NCBI RefSeq assembly: GCF_910592395.1
Contig: NC_088310.1
Location: 27,547,491 to 27,611,490 of the forward strand
Source of the DNA: Lineus longissimus
Taxonomy: Eukaryota > Nemertea > Pilidiophora > Heteronemertea > Lineidae
Length of the DNA stretch: 64,000 nt
Direction of reading: 5' to 3'
The number at the start of each line of letters is the position of its first letter. Position 1 is the first letter of the stretch. Of the stretch, positions 1-12,300 are shown in pieces. A program made the translations under genes and the position numbers. Under the pieces are notes generated by a model. The model was not told where the DNA came from. It saw only the letters and a list, made by a program, of their open reading frames with translations, and did no database searches.

Positions 1-1365
1 CTCAATATTATTGCTGATATTGCCGACGCGTACATTTGTGGCAATTCATCGAGTTCTCATTACCCTAATTCAATCTGTACTCTCTTCTACTTTACTTTTC
101 ATACCACTGAGTTGGTTACCAAACTAATTTTACCCCATTGGGTGATTCTTCATATCATTCTATAAGTTCACTAGCAACTTGTTAGGAATTGACTGTCATT
201 TTCTTATTTGATTGATGATTTGGAATGGTCTTTTATATCAGAAAATATTGGTCTGAGTAAATAACGATGACGGGGCTGTGAAATCTATATCATTCTATTT
301 CGATGTTCACCTCTTTTGCTCTGATTTCATTGATGTCAATAAGAAGGCGGTGGTCAAAACCATTCTTCAGTCCCATGTTGACTGTGCACGCTGATTCATT
401 TGGCAGTGCAGGCTGACTCATTGCCTGATTGTTTAAAACAGCACTGTTATGTCTCAATGTTGCTTCGATACCAACATCAGTGGAGTCACTTCTGTATGGT
501 CATTGATTTCCTCATGTGTGGGCGGCTTCCTTTACTGAAGTTCTAGTCCTGATGTAGACCTAACTTTACCCTATACAAACTCAATCAATGCATAAAAGTT
601 TGTGTAATGAGGTCGGGTCGTTGGGTCTGTTGTTAGTTCCTGTTTCCGCATGAATATTTGATTTCAATTTCATTCTCGAAATATGTGGAATATCGTTCAC
701 CTATGTTATGAACTCTCTATAATTTGAATATTGGGAATCTACTCTAATTGAGTTGCATACCTGAAAGCACTGTGTGTACATATGTGTACGTATACCATCA
801 GTTTGTGTACTGCTTGATGATCAATCAATTCAGACCAGACAGAGCCTGCGACAAACACTGATAGTGCCAAGTGCAGATTAAGAAATCAGAGCATCTGCCA
901 TATCAGCAATTCAGGGGCATCAACTTGACAGAAGATATCGAAGACATTTGTCGCCTGTCATTTATTGGTTTATTGCATCCAAAACATTGACTTCCTCTCC
1001 CTCAAAAGCAATCATTGGTCAAAAAACAGAATGTTCCGAAGACAGAGTGACATGCGATTTCTTCCTCATCTGTCGCTGTTTTGTTTATTGCATCCCAAAT
1101 ATCGACTACCTCTCTATCAATCAGCGGCATAAGTGTGATTGAATGTTTCAAAGTAACGGCTGATTGAACACCTTCGAGTGTACTGTCAAATGATTGAATA
1201 CTTTGACTTGCTATCTCGTTAGATGTAGGATGTGAGCAGCATAAATTGGATACAGTCTTGGAGTTTAGAGTGTTTTTTTTTTAGGTCTGCGTAGGTTGTT
1301 AGCATCACATAGTAGTAGTCTTTGTTTGTTGATTTAAAACTCTTGCTTTTTGTTGTCGGTTTCAG
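1..1365. other. Intronic sequence left of the first visible MAP4K exon
   Basis: No coding exon could be supported here. The first exon in the window (1366) starts in the middle of the kinase catalytic loop, so this stretch should be the 3' part of an intron of the MAP4K gene. It ends in a normal polypyrimidine tract and AG acceptor at 1361-1365. The 64-codon open frame at 948-1142 resembles no kinase segment and is taken as chance. Confidence 0.6.
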
Positions 1366-3341
1366 GGAGCAAATATTCTACTCACAGAAGATGGAGGTGT
1401 AAAACTAGGTCAGTATTGACATATGTTATTTGATATAGTAATTCAATAAGAATCAATATAAACATATATCCTGTGTGTCCTTACACTGTTACACAAACAT
1501 GATAGAATTGGTGATGCATGTGTGTCAACTTCTAATGAATAAAATCAGTAAATGAAGCTTGTCTAAGCTTGAGTGGTAATGGACAAAATTGGCTCATTTA
1601 CTGTTCACCATTCAAAACATGTTCAGATTAAAACCACATTCTTTCTCCTTTTCAGCTGATTTTGGAGTTTCAGCCCAAATTACAGCGACAATGTGCAAAA
1701 GAAAGTCTTTCATTGGCACGCCATATTGGTAAGTCTTGCGTTTAGTGCTGAAGTCGACGAAGTCTCCTATTAACTGGTGAGAAGTGAGCAGCCTGACCAA
1801 GGGGGTACATGTAACCACCAACCACTTGCTAATTGACTTTGAACAAGTCTATTACTACCTCAAAGACACCCGAATTATCAATGTTTATAATCGAATCGGA
1901 TTGTAAAATCTTCATCACGTTATCTCTGTGTTATGAGATGGCTATATGTGACTCGCTCTACCAAAACTAGGTGCTTGTCGCATCTGAACTTGACAGGTTG
2001 ATACGGACTTGTTGTTCATTTCCCTATTGTAGACCTTTTATGAAATCTATTACAAACTGATTTGGTCACATTTCACAAAAGGTCTACAATAGGGAAATGA
2101 ACAACAAGTCCGTATCAACCTGTCAAGTTCAGATGCGACAAGCGCCTAGTTTTGGTAGAGCGGGTCACATATGGCAAGACTAAGAACTGACTTATGGCAC
2201 ATTCAGCTTAAGATCCAGGCCTGCCATCCAGACAAGCTGGGTTTTTGATCACCAGCCCAGTCCAGTCTTTGACAAGATTGAACTTGCAATGTGAGCTGGG
2301 TTTCACTCCAGCCTGTGCAGCTTTTGCCTCAGTGAAAGACGGTATCATAAAACCTTCTCCCGGGCCTCCTCCTAGAACCGATCCAATCTTTTTTCCTTCA
2401 GGATGGCCCCAGAGGTAGCAGCTGTCGAGAGGAAGGGTGGCTACAATCAGCAGTGTGATATTTGGGCAGTCGGCATCACTGCTATAGAGTTTGCTGAGTT
2501 ACAGCCACCGATGTTTGATCTCCATCCAATGAGAGCCCTCTTCCTCATGTCGAAGAGCGGCTTTAAACCTCCGCAACTAAAGGATAAGAATAGATGGTAA
2601 GTCTGTGTAGGAAAGTGATATTCAGGCAGTCAGTTTTGCCGAGAGATTCCTCAGTTGCAACCAACATGGGCACTCTCCCAGATGTTCCAGAGTTTAAACC
2701 TCCAAGTTAAAGGATAGAGGTACCTTGTAATGGTCTCTCTTGAGCATTGTATTTGGGCAGTTGTCATCACCGCTGTTGAAGACGTCGAGTTACAACACTC
2801 CATGAGGAGTGATGCCAAAATACGGATTCTACTTTTCTCATCTGTACAACGTCCCTGTGAGTGTTGATATCTTTCCCATTATTGACTAATCATGATACTG
2901 TCTTGACTACACAGGTCGACAAACTTCCAAGCCTTTGTAAAAGTTGCCTTGACAAAGAATCCAAAGAAAAGACCGACAGCTGACAGGTTAACTGAGGTAA
3001 GATTTGATTTGGCTGGCAATATGGTTACTGGATCAAGAGCTAGTTCGACCGATATTGCTTATTTGATTACCGATGACTTGTAAAGACCAGCATGATCTGT
3101 GAGTCTTGTTGGATTACTTCACTTGCAACACCTAGCTGAATTGTGGCGTGGTGTGACTTAGCTTAGGCGCCGCCCTGACGTGTAATTCAAATTGGTGCGA
3201 TGTTGACTCTTTTTGCAGCATCCTTTCCTGCAAGGTGACCTGAACAAACGCCTCACACGGGATCTCCTTGATAAAGTCAACAGTCCAACGCCGCATAGCT
3301 TTGAGCAGCAGGATGGCGACGATGAAGGCAATGATGATGGG
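1366..3341 (+). CDS. MAP4K3: MAP4K exons 1-5 in window: kinase C-lobe
   Basis: The translation starts [18 protein letters not shown], which follows the HRDIK catalytic loop in human MAP4K3. The DFG aspartate is fragment residue 16. The activation segment reads [16 protein letters not shown]; its Ser corresponds to the regulatory Ser170 of human MAP4K3. Subdomain IX is [19 protein letters not shown], followed by the family signature [15 protein letters not shown]. The domain ends with [17 protein letters not shown]. The ATP-binding lysine and glycine-rich loop lie outside the window. The codon split at the 1728/2402 junction (TG|G, Trp) fixes that donor one base earlier than a naive reading. 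The segment after the HPFL motif ([10 protein letters not shown]) matches the family's post-kinase helix. Confidence 0.95.
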
Positions 3342-6300
3342 GTAAGTTGGGTCAGCTGGATTGGGTCGACTTGTGTACTCAGTAAATGGGCAGCCTGGGG
3401 TGCTGAGGATTAACCTTTGAGGTTCATACTAGGATGACAGCTGCAATTTCAAGGTTGTCAAGTTGTTTTTGTCGACTTCAGCGAGATGAAGGCAAAATGC
3501 CACATTACACGGAAAGGAATCAAACAGAAAGGAAATCACCTCATTAGGACATTCCAAAATCACTCTGTTACCCAATCCTGGGTCTGGGAGTCTATCATGC
3601 AAGTGCTTTCTGCTAATATCCTCTGCCCTGGTGTTCTCAGAGACCATAGTTTTCAATGCGCATGTTGACATTTCATCTTGTAATTCTAGGCTCCGTTGAA
3701 TGTACCACACAGGATTGCCTCGAAGAGATCAGGTAGATATAAACAAAGGACAAAGTCTGAGATTGACAGTAAGTCATCATGTTTGAATTAGATGCAAATC
3801 ACAGGACTGTTTTACCAGGGATGAATGGGTACATGGGTGTGGGCCATGAGAATTCATACACTTAACAAAAACGTGGACTGTAAGGGCAAAATTCATAAAG
3901 GGCGTTTAAGGGTTAGACGTAGGTAACTTCTCTCTAATCAGTTTCAGGGCCTATTGATATTCTGTGAAGATTTACATGACGGACCTGAACCTGTCTATTC
4001 AGTAGTTAAACGTTGTTTTGCGTTGAACGCCCTCTATGAATTTGGCCCTATGTGTTCATTGTGGTGGGTTGTGTGCATTGCTAATGATTCTTGTGTTACT
4101 GCTAACTTACCTTGTGGTTAACTGTGTTGATACTGTTCTACCCTGTTCCTCTCTCTTGGTGCACTGTGTCTACTACCAGTCATTGTGAAGCTCTGTAAAT
4201 ACCAGTCCTGTGAGTGTTATACACGGATAACCCTTCATTAGCCCTGTACGATTGGGAGTATAGAACTAGAGTGATCACTGGCTGTGGTAGGCATCTGACT
4301 TTCCAGCCCAATGGAGGTCATACTTGTCATCAGTGTACTCCGATTTGCACTCTAAACTATCAACAGCACTAAGAGACAAACATCAGCATTCGCTCTACTC
4401 AGTGTAAATTTCATTTACGATATTAGTGTTAGCATTTAATGCCAACATTCTGATAGATAAGTCTATGATTCATTCTGAAGGGTATACAACATGTCAGATG
4501 TTTAGTAAGTACCAGCTACACACTTGTTGTACGGTTTCGGTGATGGACTTCAATTTGCATACATTTTTAAAGCAACTTTGACTCGAATGCAAATTAAAAG
4601 AGTTTGATATCCATTGTGGAATTTGGTTTATCTTGAGCAAATTTTCTCCTTTGCATTTTGCACTTTCATAGCCTTGCTTGTGCTAATGCAGTTAATTTAG
4701 TAGCACTGTTGCTTGTTCGAGTTCTCACCTTTGAATGTGTCGTTAGTGACTCCTGGTGAAGTGAATTCCTACCCTGTTATGAGGGATAATCAAACCATCT
4801 GACAAAGATTAGTTGGCTTTCCACTATGGTACTGGTAACTTCTTCTGGTCACAGTGTGTTTTCACTCATTCAGCTCTTCATTGGTCACCACCCCCACCTC
4901 CACACTCTTCTGACAAACTGCCCATTTTCATTAGATAGCACCAGCCCTCAGTTACACTAACTTGCATGTCTTGACAATCCATTATGAATCTGTCTCTTGG
5001 GGTTGAAACAGTCCTGTGAATTGCTCCAAAACTAGTTTATTGTTAGGAAGTTGCAGAATTTTGATTTGCTTCATACTGAGTGTTTTCTTTTTGGGATATT
5101 TTTAGTGCTATATTTTGCACAGAAATTGGGTTTAATGGTCATTTTCTTTAAACTCTTTACTTTTGATGACTTTGCTCCTTGTCAAGTTTCACATGTTTTG
5201 TTGAGTGTTTTGGGTTTGGTTCTGGTTCTTTAGGTGAAGTCTGCTCTTTTCACAGCATTTGGCGTCCAAACAAGTCCCGAAAGGAATGTATGCATGATTG
5301 GCAGGCCCTGTGGCATGTGACTACCACACTTTTACAGACTGGACAATCAAGTTCACTCTCCGGGTACTAAATATGTGACCCGCTCTACCAAAACTAGGCG
5401 CTTGTCGCATCTGAACTTGACAGGTTGATACGGACTTGTTGTTCATTTCCCTATTGTAGACCTTTGGTGAAATGTGACCAAATCAGTTTGTAATAGATTT
5501 CACAAAAGGTCTACAATAGGGAAATGAACAACAAGTCCGTATCAACCTGTCAAGTTCAGATGCGACAAGCGCCTAGTTTTGGTAGAGCGAGTCACATATC
5601 TCCAAAATGCTGTGAAATGTAATGTTTTCATGTGAACATTTCACCTCATCATATATCACAACAACATTTGGTCTCTATGGCATTGTTAGTGGTTCAACAC
5701 GAGCTGCATGTACCACAGTCATGTTTCTACTACAACATTAGTGATTAGAAAACAGTTTAAGTGGTTGATGTTAAGAATGACTAGTGAAGTTTCTGGTGTT
5801 GGTCTAATCTTGGTGATGACCACTTTTGAAAATGCCCCCGAAGTCAGCTTTGAGAACAAATAGACTTGACTAGATATCTTTGTCCAATGGTTAGTCTTTC
5901 TATGTGTATCCAGTATCAACTATGCATGTATGTGATATTTTTCCGTTTCTCTGTGTAATTTCTTACTAACTGGGAGCTGCGTAGTGTTAGTGACATGACA
6001 TTGATTACTTGTGTTATGTTTTTCAGTGCAGAGCATGAGCTTCGAGGCCCCTCTTGTGACAGATACACGGTCCGAACAGGTGAGTTACACCAGGTAGTGT
6101 GAGGTTCAGAGGGGGTGGCGCAGTGACAACAAGTCAGCTAATTTGGCCAATGGTCATGTTGTGTCATCTTCTTCATGAGGGAGCAGATCTGAAGCACATG
6201 ATCTAAACCCTAGTCTCCAGCTCCACGAGATTTGTTTCATGATGGCTGTGAATACTTGTGATCAGATTGGAGTCTCTATGCACTGGTTAAATAGTCATAG

Positions 6301-9300
6301 GCTCGTCTGGATTTGAAGTGAGCGCCGTTGAGAGGCACTGTTTTATACTTCTGATGAATGCCAATGAAGTTTTTGTTTCTTGTTCATGTGATGTTTTGCT
6401 CTGTAGGGATCTGGCGGCTATGATCTGGCAAAGAAGTGGGGGCTGACGGAGGATGAGAAACATGAAGAGGAGGGCGAGAACTATGAGACTGCACATGATT
6501 GGACGCTGAAAAAAGACGACAAGTAAGTCAATGATATCGGTGTTGATTTTCATAATGTTTGACCGTTCTAAGGTCTTTTGAATGTGATGAAGGCTTCCAA
6601 GGCTTGATGAACAAATGCTATTGAGATTGGCCTATCTCTTTCATCTCAAAAGGTAATGTTTCCTTTACTTTTAGTTTGCAACATTGAGTGGTATGAGGAT
6701 TGTCCTTCTTTGCTCTTTCCTCAATCATCATTTCAACCGCAGGTTTTGAGAAGATACCTCAAGTGTGTCTTTTTAATTTGACCCACAGTGATAGAGGATT
6801 CTTGTCTTTCCTATTTAATACTTGTGTGCCTCGCAATCACTTGTGATTTCGCATCCAATGTCAGGCCTATTCTGCCAATTCAGAGTATGCCTGTGAAGTG
6901 TCTTTGAATATTCACAACACCAGTGGATGGTTGACCTTGCTCACAGTACATGCCTTTCATTAATGATGGTAGCACTTCTCTTTTTGTTCAATCCTCCTAC
7001 TCAGATCGTTTTCTACTGGGTACTTCCATTTGCTTTATTTTGATTCCACTTGGGTTATATTCACTCTTTTACTATTTCTATTATACATTGACAGAATGCC
7101 AGTTTAAGACCCTTCTCAGTGACTAAGCCCCAATTATGATTACCACCTCTGCAGGGTGAAATGTGCATGAGTGTATAATGTCCCTCATAACCTCTGTATG
7201 TGAAATGTGATTGGTGTGGAGATGTTTTTAATCGCTGGCACTCTGTCTGACCATAACTCCCCAAGACCCAGGGGTCAAGTACTTGTGTATCAAACTGAGC
7301 CTTCAAAGCTTCCAGCTAGACCTATGATTCAACTTTTGTTTGTGCATACAAACGCAATAAATGAGCTGTCAGTGTAGTTGTTGTTCAAACCGGGTCGTTG
7401 CAAGGATGTCGCTATCAAATAAAAAAGGACTACTAATAATTTAGAAGGTGAATCTTCTTTCAAAACGGTCCTGTTGGATTATGTTAGATTTGATTTTTTA
7501 CCTTTTGCTTCCGTTTTGCTTCATATCCTTATTTCATTTGCTGAGAATTTAGTGGGATCTGGATGAATTTATCAGGCATGGGTGGCATTGTATTCAGTTG
7601 TTAGATATCCCTGCACATCAGCCTGTTCCTTGCTGTTATTTGATATTTTGATAAATAGAAAATTCTGCACGCATGTCAGAGTTTATGGGAAAGTATGTAA
7701 ATAGGCTATTACCCTGTCGCTCTGCATGCCCAAGATCCAGAATGGGCTACCTGTGCTACATGGCTTGTCACACCAAACTAAGAAGCATGGGGGTTTGATT
7801 TGGCATTACTCTATGGTGGAAATCTGTTAACACCATTTTGGTTATCAAATTCCATGGTTACTAAAGAGGACTGCTGTGACTCACCCACCATGGAGTCTTC
7901 ACCTTGGTTAACTGTCAGGATTACAAATCAATCATAAGATGCAAAACTAAGACAAAATTTTGCTAAGATATGATTACATTATGTACATTAGCTCTCAAAG
8001 CAATTCCATGTCTGATCATTTTCAATTCAAATTCCATTAAATTCTATTTGGTGATGTCTAGCTCTCATGTTTCCTCCCTTTCCCTTTTATCCTTAGGACC
8101 CTTTTAGAAAAGGTGGATGAAGCGCTAAAAGAAAGGTACGGTCCTTCTCCGCCCTGTTTTGCTGCGGTCCTGACCACCCTTTCAAACCTGCTAACAACGT
8201 GACCTTTAGCTTAGCATGACAGCCATGCTTAGTACTTCATCAGAAGTCTGTTTCGCTACAGAGGCTTGGGATTCTTGCCATTTATTTGGAGAAACTTCTA
8301 TGTCGTGTTGGCCTGTGCTCTATTATAACTGTGATGTGAGGTTGTGGCTGAGACTGTTGGGAGACTAGTTCCCAATTGAGAGCATGGATGTATCCTAGTG
8401 AGAAACATGCTCCACAGTATGAGTTACTCAACTGCTATTCATCCAAGTCCTCTGTGTGTGAAACAGACTTGAAATCATTGTAATGTGAGCATTCAAGTCA
8501 TCAGGGAATATAACAAATTAACACAGCAAACACAGAATACATATGTCATGTATCAAATCCCTCATACAGCCAAACTTAATATCTTTTATTTATGAAACTT
8601 GCACAGAATAACTTGATCTTACACCTGGATAGCTGACACGGTTGATGAATTGGTTTGGTCACACTTACGGTCAGATAATAAAAAGCTTAATGTGTCTCCT
8701 TTAGAGAGGTGAAAACAACACAACTGGTACCATTAGCTTGCTGATTGATCAGACTCATTCGAATACAATGTCGGAATATTCGCCTCAAAAGCTCTCAAAG
8801 GAGTTTAAATACGTTACAAGATAAACAATCTCACACCAAATAAACATGTCATTTGATCATGCCATTTCAGGGCTTGCCACCTGCCCGGACCTGTGACCTT
8901 CACCTCAATGTATGACCTTGACCTTTGTTTGCATGTGCAGCATCTTGTCTTAATCATGTTATGCTCTTTAAGATGTGTCTGCTCTCAGTCTCAACCTGAA
9001 CGTCTGCTTTGCCCCTTTCCTTTTCCTATCGACATTAGACACCAGTCGATGGTCTCAGTACATACACCTTGTCAACCGAAGTTACCACAAGCTACGATAG
9101 GTTACGTTCTGCCAAGGTTATAATCTCAAACCATCTGTGAGCACTCTCCAGTCTCATTAACTGACTACCAGCTGCTAAACAATGATGTCTTATCCATTTC
9201 ATTTGCAAACTTAAGTTCCTGTTTGTGAAGACTTGACCGCATTGTTGCCACTTCTTATAACTGTCAAGTGCAAGTACCACACAACTAAAGTTACGAGAAA

Positions 9301-12300
9301 AAGTGCTACATTGCTACCAAAAGTTTGATGATGACCATAAATCCCCTCAATTCTTTTTGGGCTTCAGTTCCTGTTTGTGCCTAGATTAGTAGATGTGTGA
9401 TACCATTTAGCCACGTAGGAAACATCCAAGCCTATTTCACTATCACAGGCACAACTTCATGCATTGCAATCACCAACCACTAGTTTTTGGAACCAATGCA
9501 CATAGTCCGGATTCACCAGTTTCCGATTATTCCGAACACATTTCACTGAAAATTCCCTGGCTATAGACAGTAACATTGGAAGTGTGCTAGTGGTCATCTG
9601 CCAGACCACATCGCATTGCACACAGCCAGCTTCATGCACTTCTCTTCCTGCCAAAAACTTATTCACTTACTGCCCAAAATGCAATCTACACTAAACAAAG
9701 GTTAAGAAACAACTTATTTGCATTATCTCAGTTTTCCCTCTTTTTTTCCTGCCATTTTGTTTACCGGTAATTGTAAAAAGAGTGATATTCTAAACATGGG
9801 TCTTCTTCAATTTTTTTTGTGTTAGTTTTGATTTAAGCCAAGAAATTCGTTTTTCAGCCAGATTTATATGTTGCAAGTGCCAAGAAGTTTAACAAGAAGT
9901 CCTTGTGTATTTTCAGTGTTTTTCTTGTAACCCAGCTATTCTTGTATTGGTTTATACATAGTATATTGTTGATTAAAATTCTGGTGTATCACATCCTCTT
10001 TTTTCTGGCAAAAGTGTCTATTTCCTTTCACTAAAGTTGGCCTTAATGAACCACTGAGAAATGTCTGTAAGAATCAGGCAAGAGTCCAATGAAATTATGT
10101 ACTTATTCTCTGTGTGTCGATAAATGTCATGCATATGTGTTGTTAATGAGTCTTGTATCAATGTTGTGAATTATAGCACGACTGGTTCCCTTCAAAAAAA
10201 ATGACCAGATTCGCTGATTTATAATTCAAGATTGCGATAAAGAACTTGTTTTCAATCTTAAGCCATCTTGGTAAAATGCTCACAACTGATTTTTAAAACA
10301 CCTCCTTGATCCTACACTCCACTATTCCAGTGCACTGGCATTGATGTTCTGAAATGAGATCCTTCTGGCAAAATCAGCCATTGCCGACATGCAGCTGGTT
10401 TTGCCCGAACAGGTCGCAGATGTGAATGGCGGAGAGAATCTGCAGTAATGCCATGACTTTACAGTCAAGTGCATGCCCTGCTGCTACACATTGAAGCATG
10501 TTACTCAAACAGTTGTGAGTCCGTTGCCTGGTCATGATCACAGTTTCAACTCCATGTTTTCACCCCCCTTTTCTCTTCTCGTTGATTTGCGACGCACTTT
10601 GACTGACGCTCTCGTCTTTGTCTAGGGGTCATCGCAATAGCCTGGTTGTGACTGACGAAGAGATGCGCTTATCAGACATGTAAGGAGTGCACGCAGCACC
10701 ACCTATCTGCTGCCCTCTTACTCTTTGCTCGGCCATTTTGACTCCCCTCTGTTTCGATCAAATTTGTGGACAGCTTTTTCAGCTCGGCTGCCTCTTGCCT
10801 GAGTTTATTTACTTTGAACTTCTTTTGGCTTCTCTGCTGTTGTCCATATAAGTAGTCCCAACTTGAGATGTTCCGTATGTCCTGTCCAATGTAATAGCCA
10901 TACATTTCTTTCTCCTATATTTCTAACCTCTAACACTTTGTTTTTGGCATCACTCATGCTGCTAAATATGGCCTGGAAATCCCGAACTACTATAAAGACA
11001 TTGAGAGTTAAAGAGTAGGAGGGCCATGATAGGTGCTTCCTAGCGAGGTGTAGGGGTATGCTACCTAGCGCTTCAGAGTTAGACTTGCAGACAATCCATT
11101 ACCTTACGCTCTCTTAGAGAACTCCTGGAGTAGCTATTTGAAAGGTCACTACAAAAAAAAGGAGTTTGACCATGGCAAAGCCAACAGCTCTCAGATTTCA
11201 TTGTCACTCACTGCTTTGCTGTTAAAATTGCTTTTCAAAGGTCTGCTTTGGAGACAGGTCATGTGAATTTTGATTTGCTCCCGTGCACAAGAATAGTTCA
11301 AGTGATTTGCACCAGTTCTGTCTTCAGCACTCTTAACATTGCTAATGTCTACCTCTGAAGGTGCTAGGATTCGAGCATACCTACCCACACGTGTAAATAA
11401 ACCTGCTTTCTGTGCTTTGTATGTTGTCCAGTGTTGTACAAATGGTATCACAGATTTTTATGGTACAGATAGATAATGTCTCTTTAGTTTGGTAAATTAG
11501 ATTATCTTAATACCTTTTAATATGTATGTGCTGACAGGGTTTGAACATTTTAAACCAACAGCAGTTTAGGTGCTGAAGAGTTAGTTTTTAAGATCTAGAT
11601 GTCCTCGACAGTGTTCCCATGTACATGTGTGTACACCTCACAAAATCAATGATTGTACATGTAATGTCACCTTTAGTAAATGGGTGCATATTCTTAGCCC
11701 TGATGGTTCCTGGGTAGTACCACCAAACCTCTCCCATTTTCTACCTCGGTGCATGCTTTTATGTTGTGTTGCATCAGCTGAACCATAACATCTATAACTT
11801 GTGTCTAAAGTAAACAATACTCTTCTCATATTTACTAATTACACTTTTTTTTTCAAAAAAGGTCAATCAAGATTCAACTAACAAGAGTTTTCGGAGCATT
11901 TTTTCTTGTCTACAGGTTTTGATTGAAAGTTTTTGCCAAGATTTATTTAGGTACTGACGGCATTGCATACAAATTTTTGTTGATTTTTTTCTTCAAAATG
12001 TCAATTTTTGTCTTTTAATATATTTAGCCCTGTATGTTGTCTGTGTCACCATCAGCTCACACTTGTGAGTGTTTTCACGGTCAGCCATGTTGGAGGGCAG
12101 AACAATGATATGTCGTGCCTGACTTAAATGAATCAAATCCTGTCATGGTCATTTGGGCTGGCTTTCTAAAGTAACAACACACAGCCAACAGTCACAAAAG
12201 GTCTCCTGAAATGTGTCTATCCCCCCATAAGTGAATGTTGATTTCGTCCAATGACATGATCTTATGCAGGAAGTAATCATTAGCCCATGGTTTCTGATCA

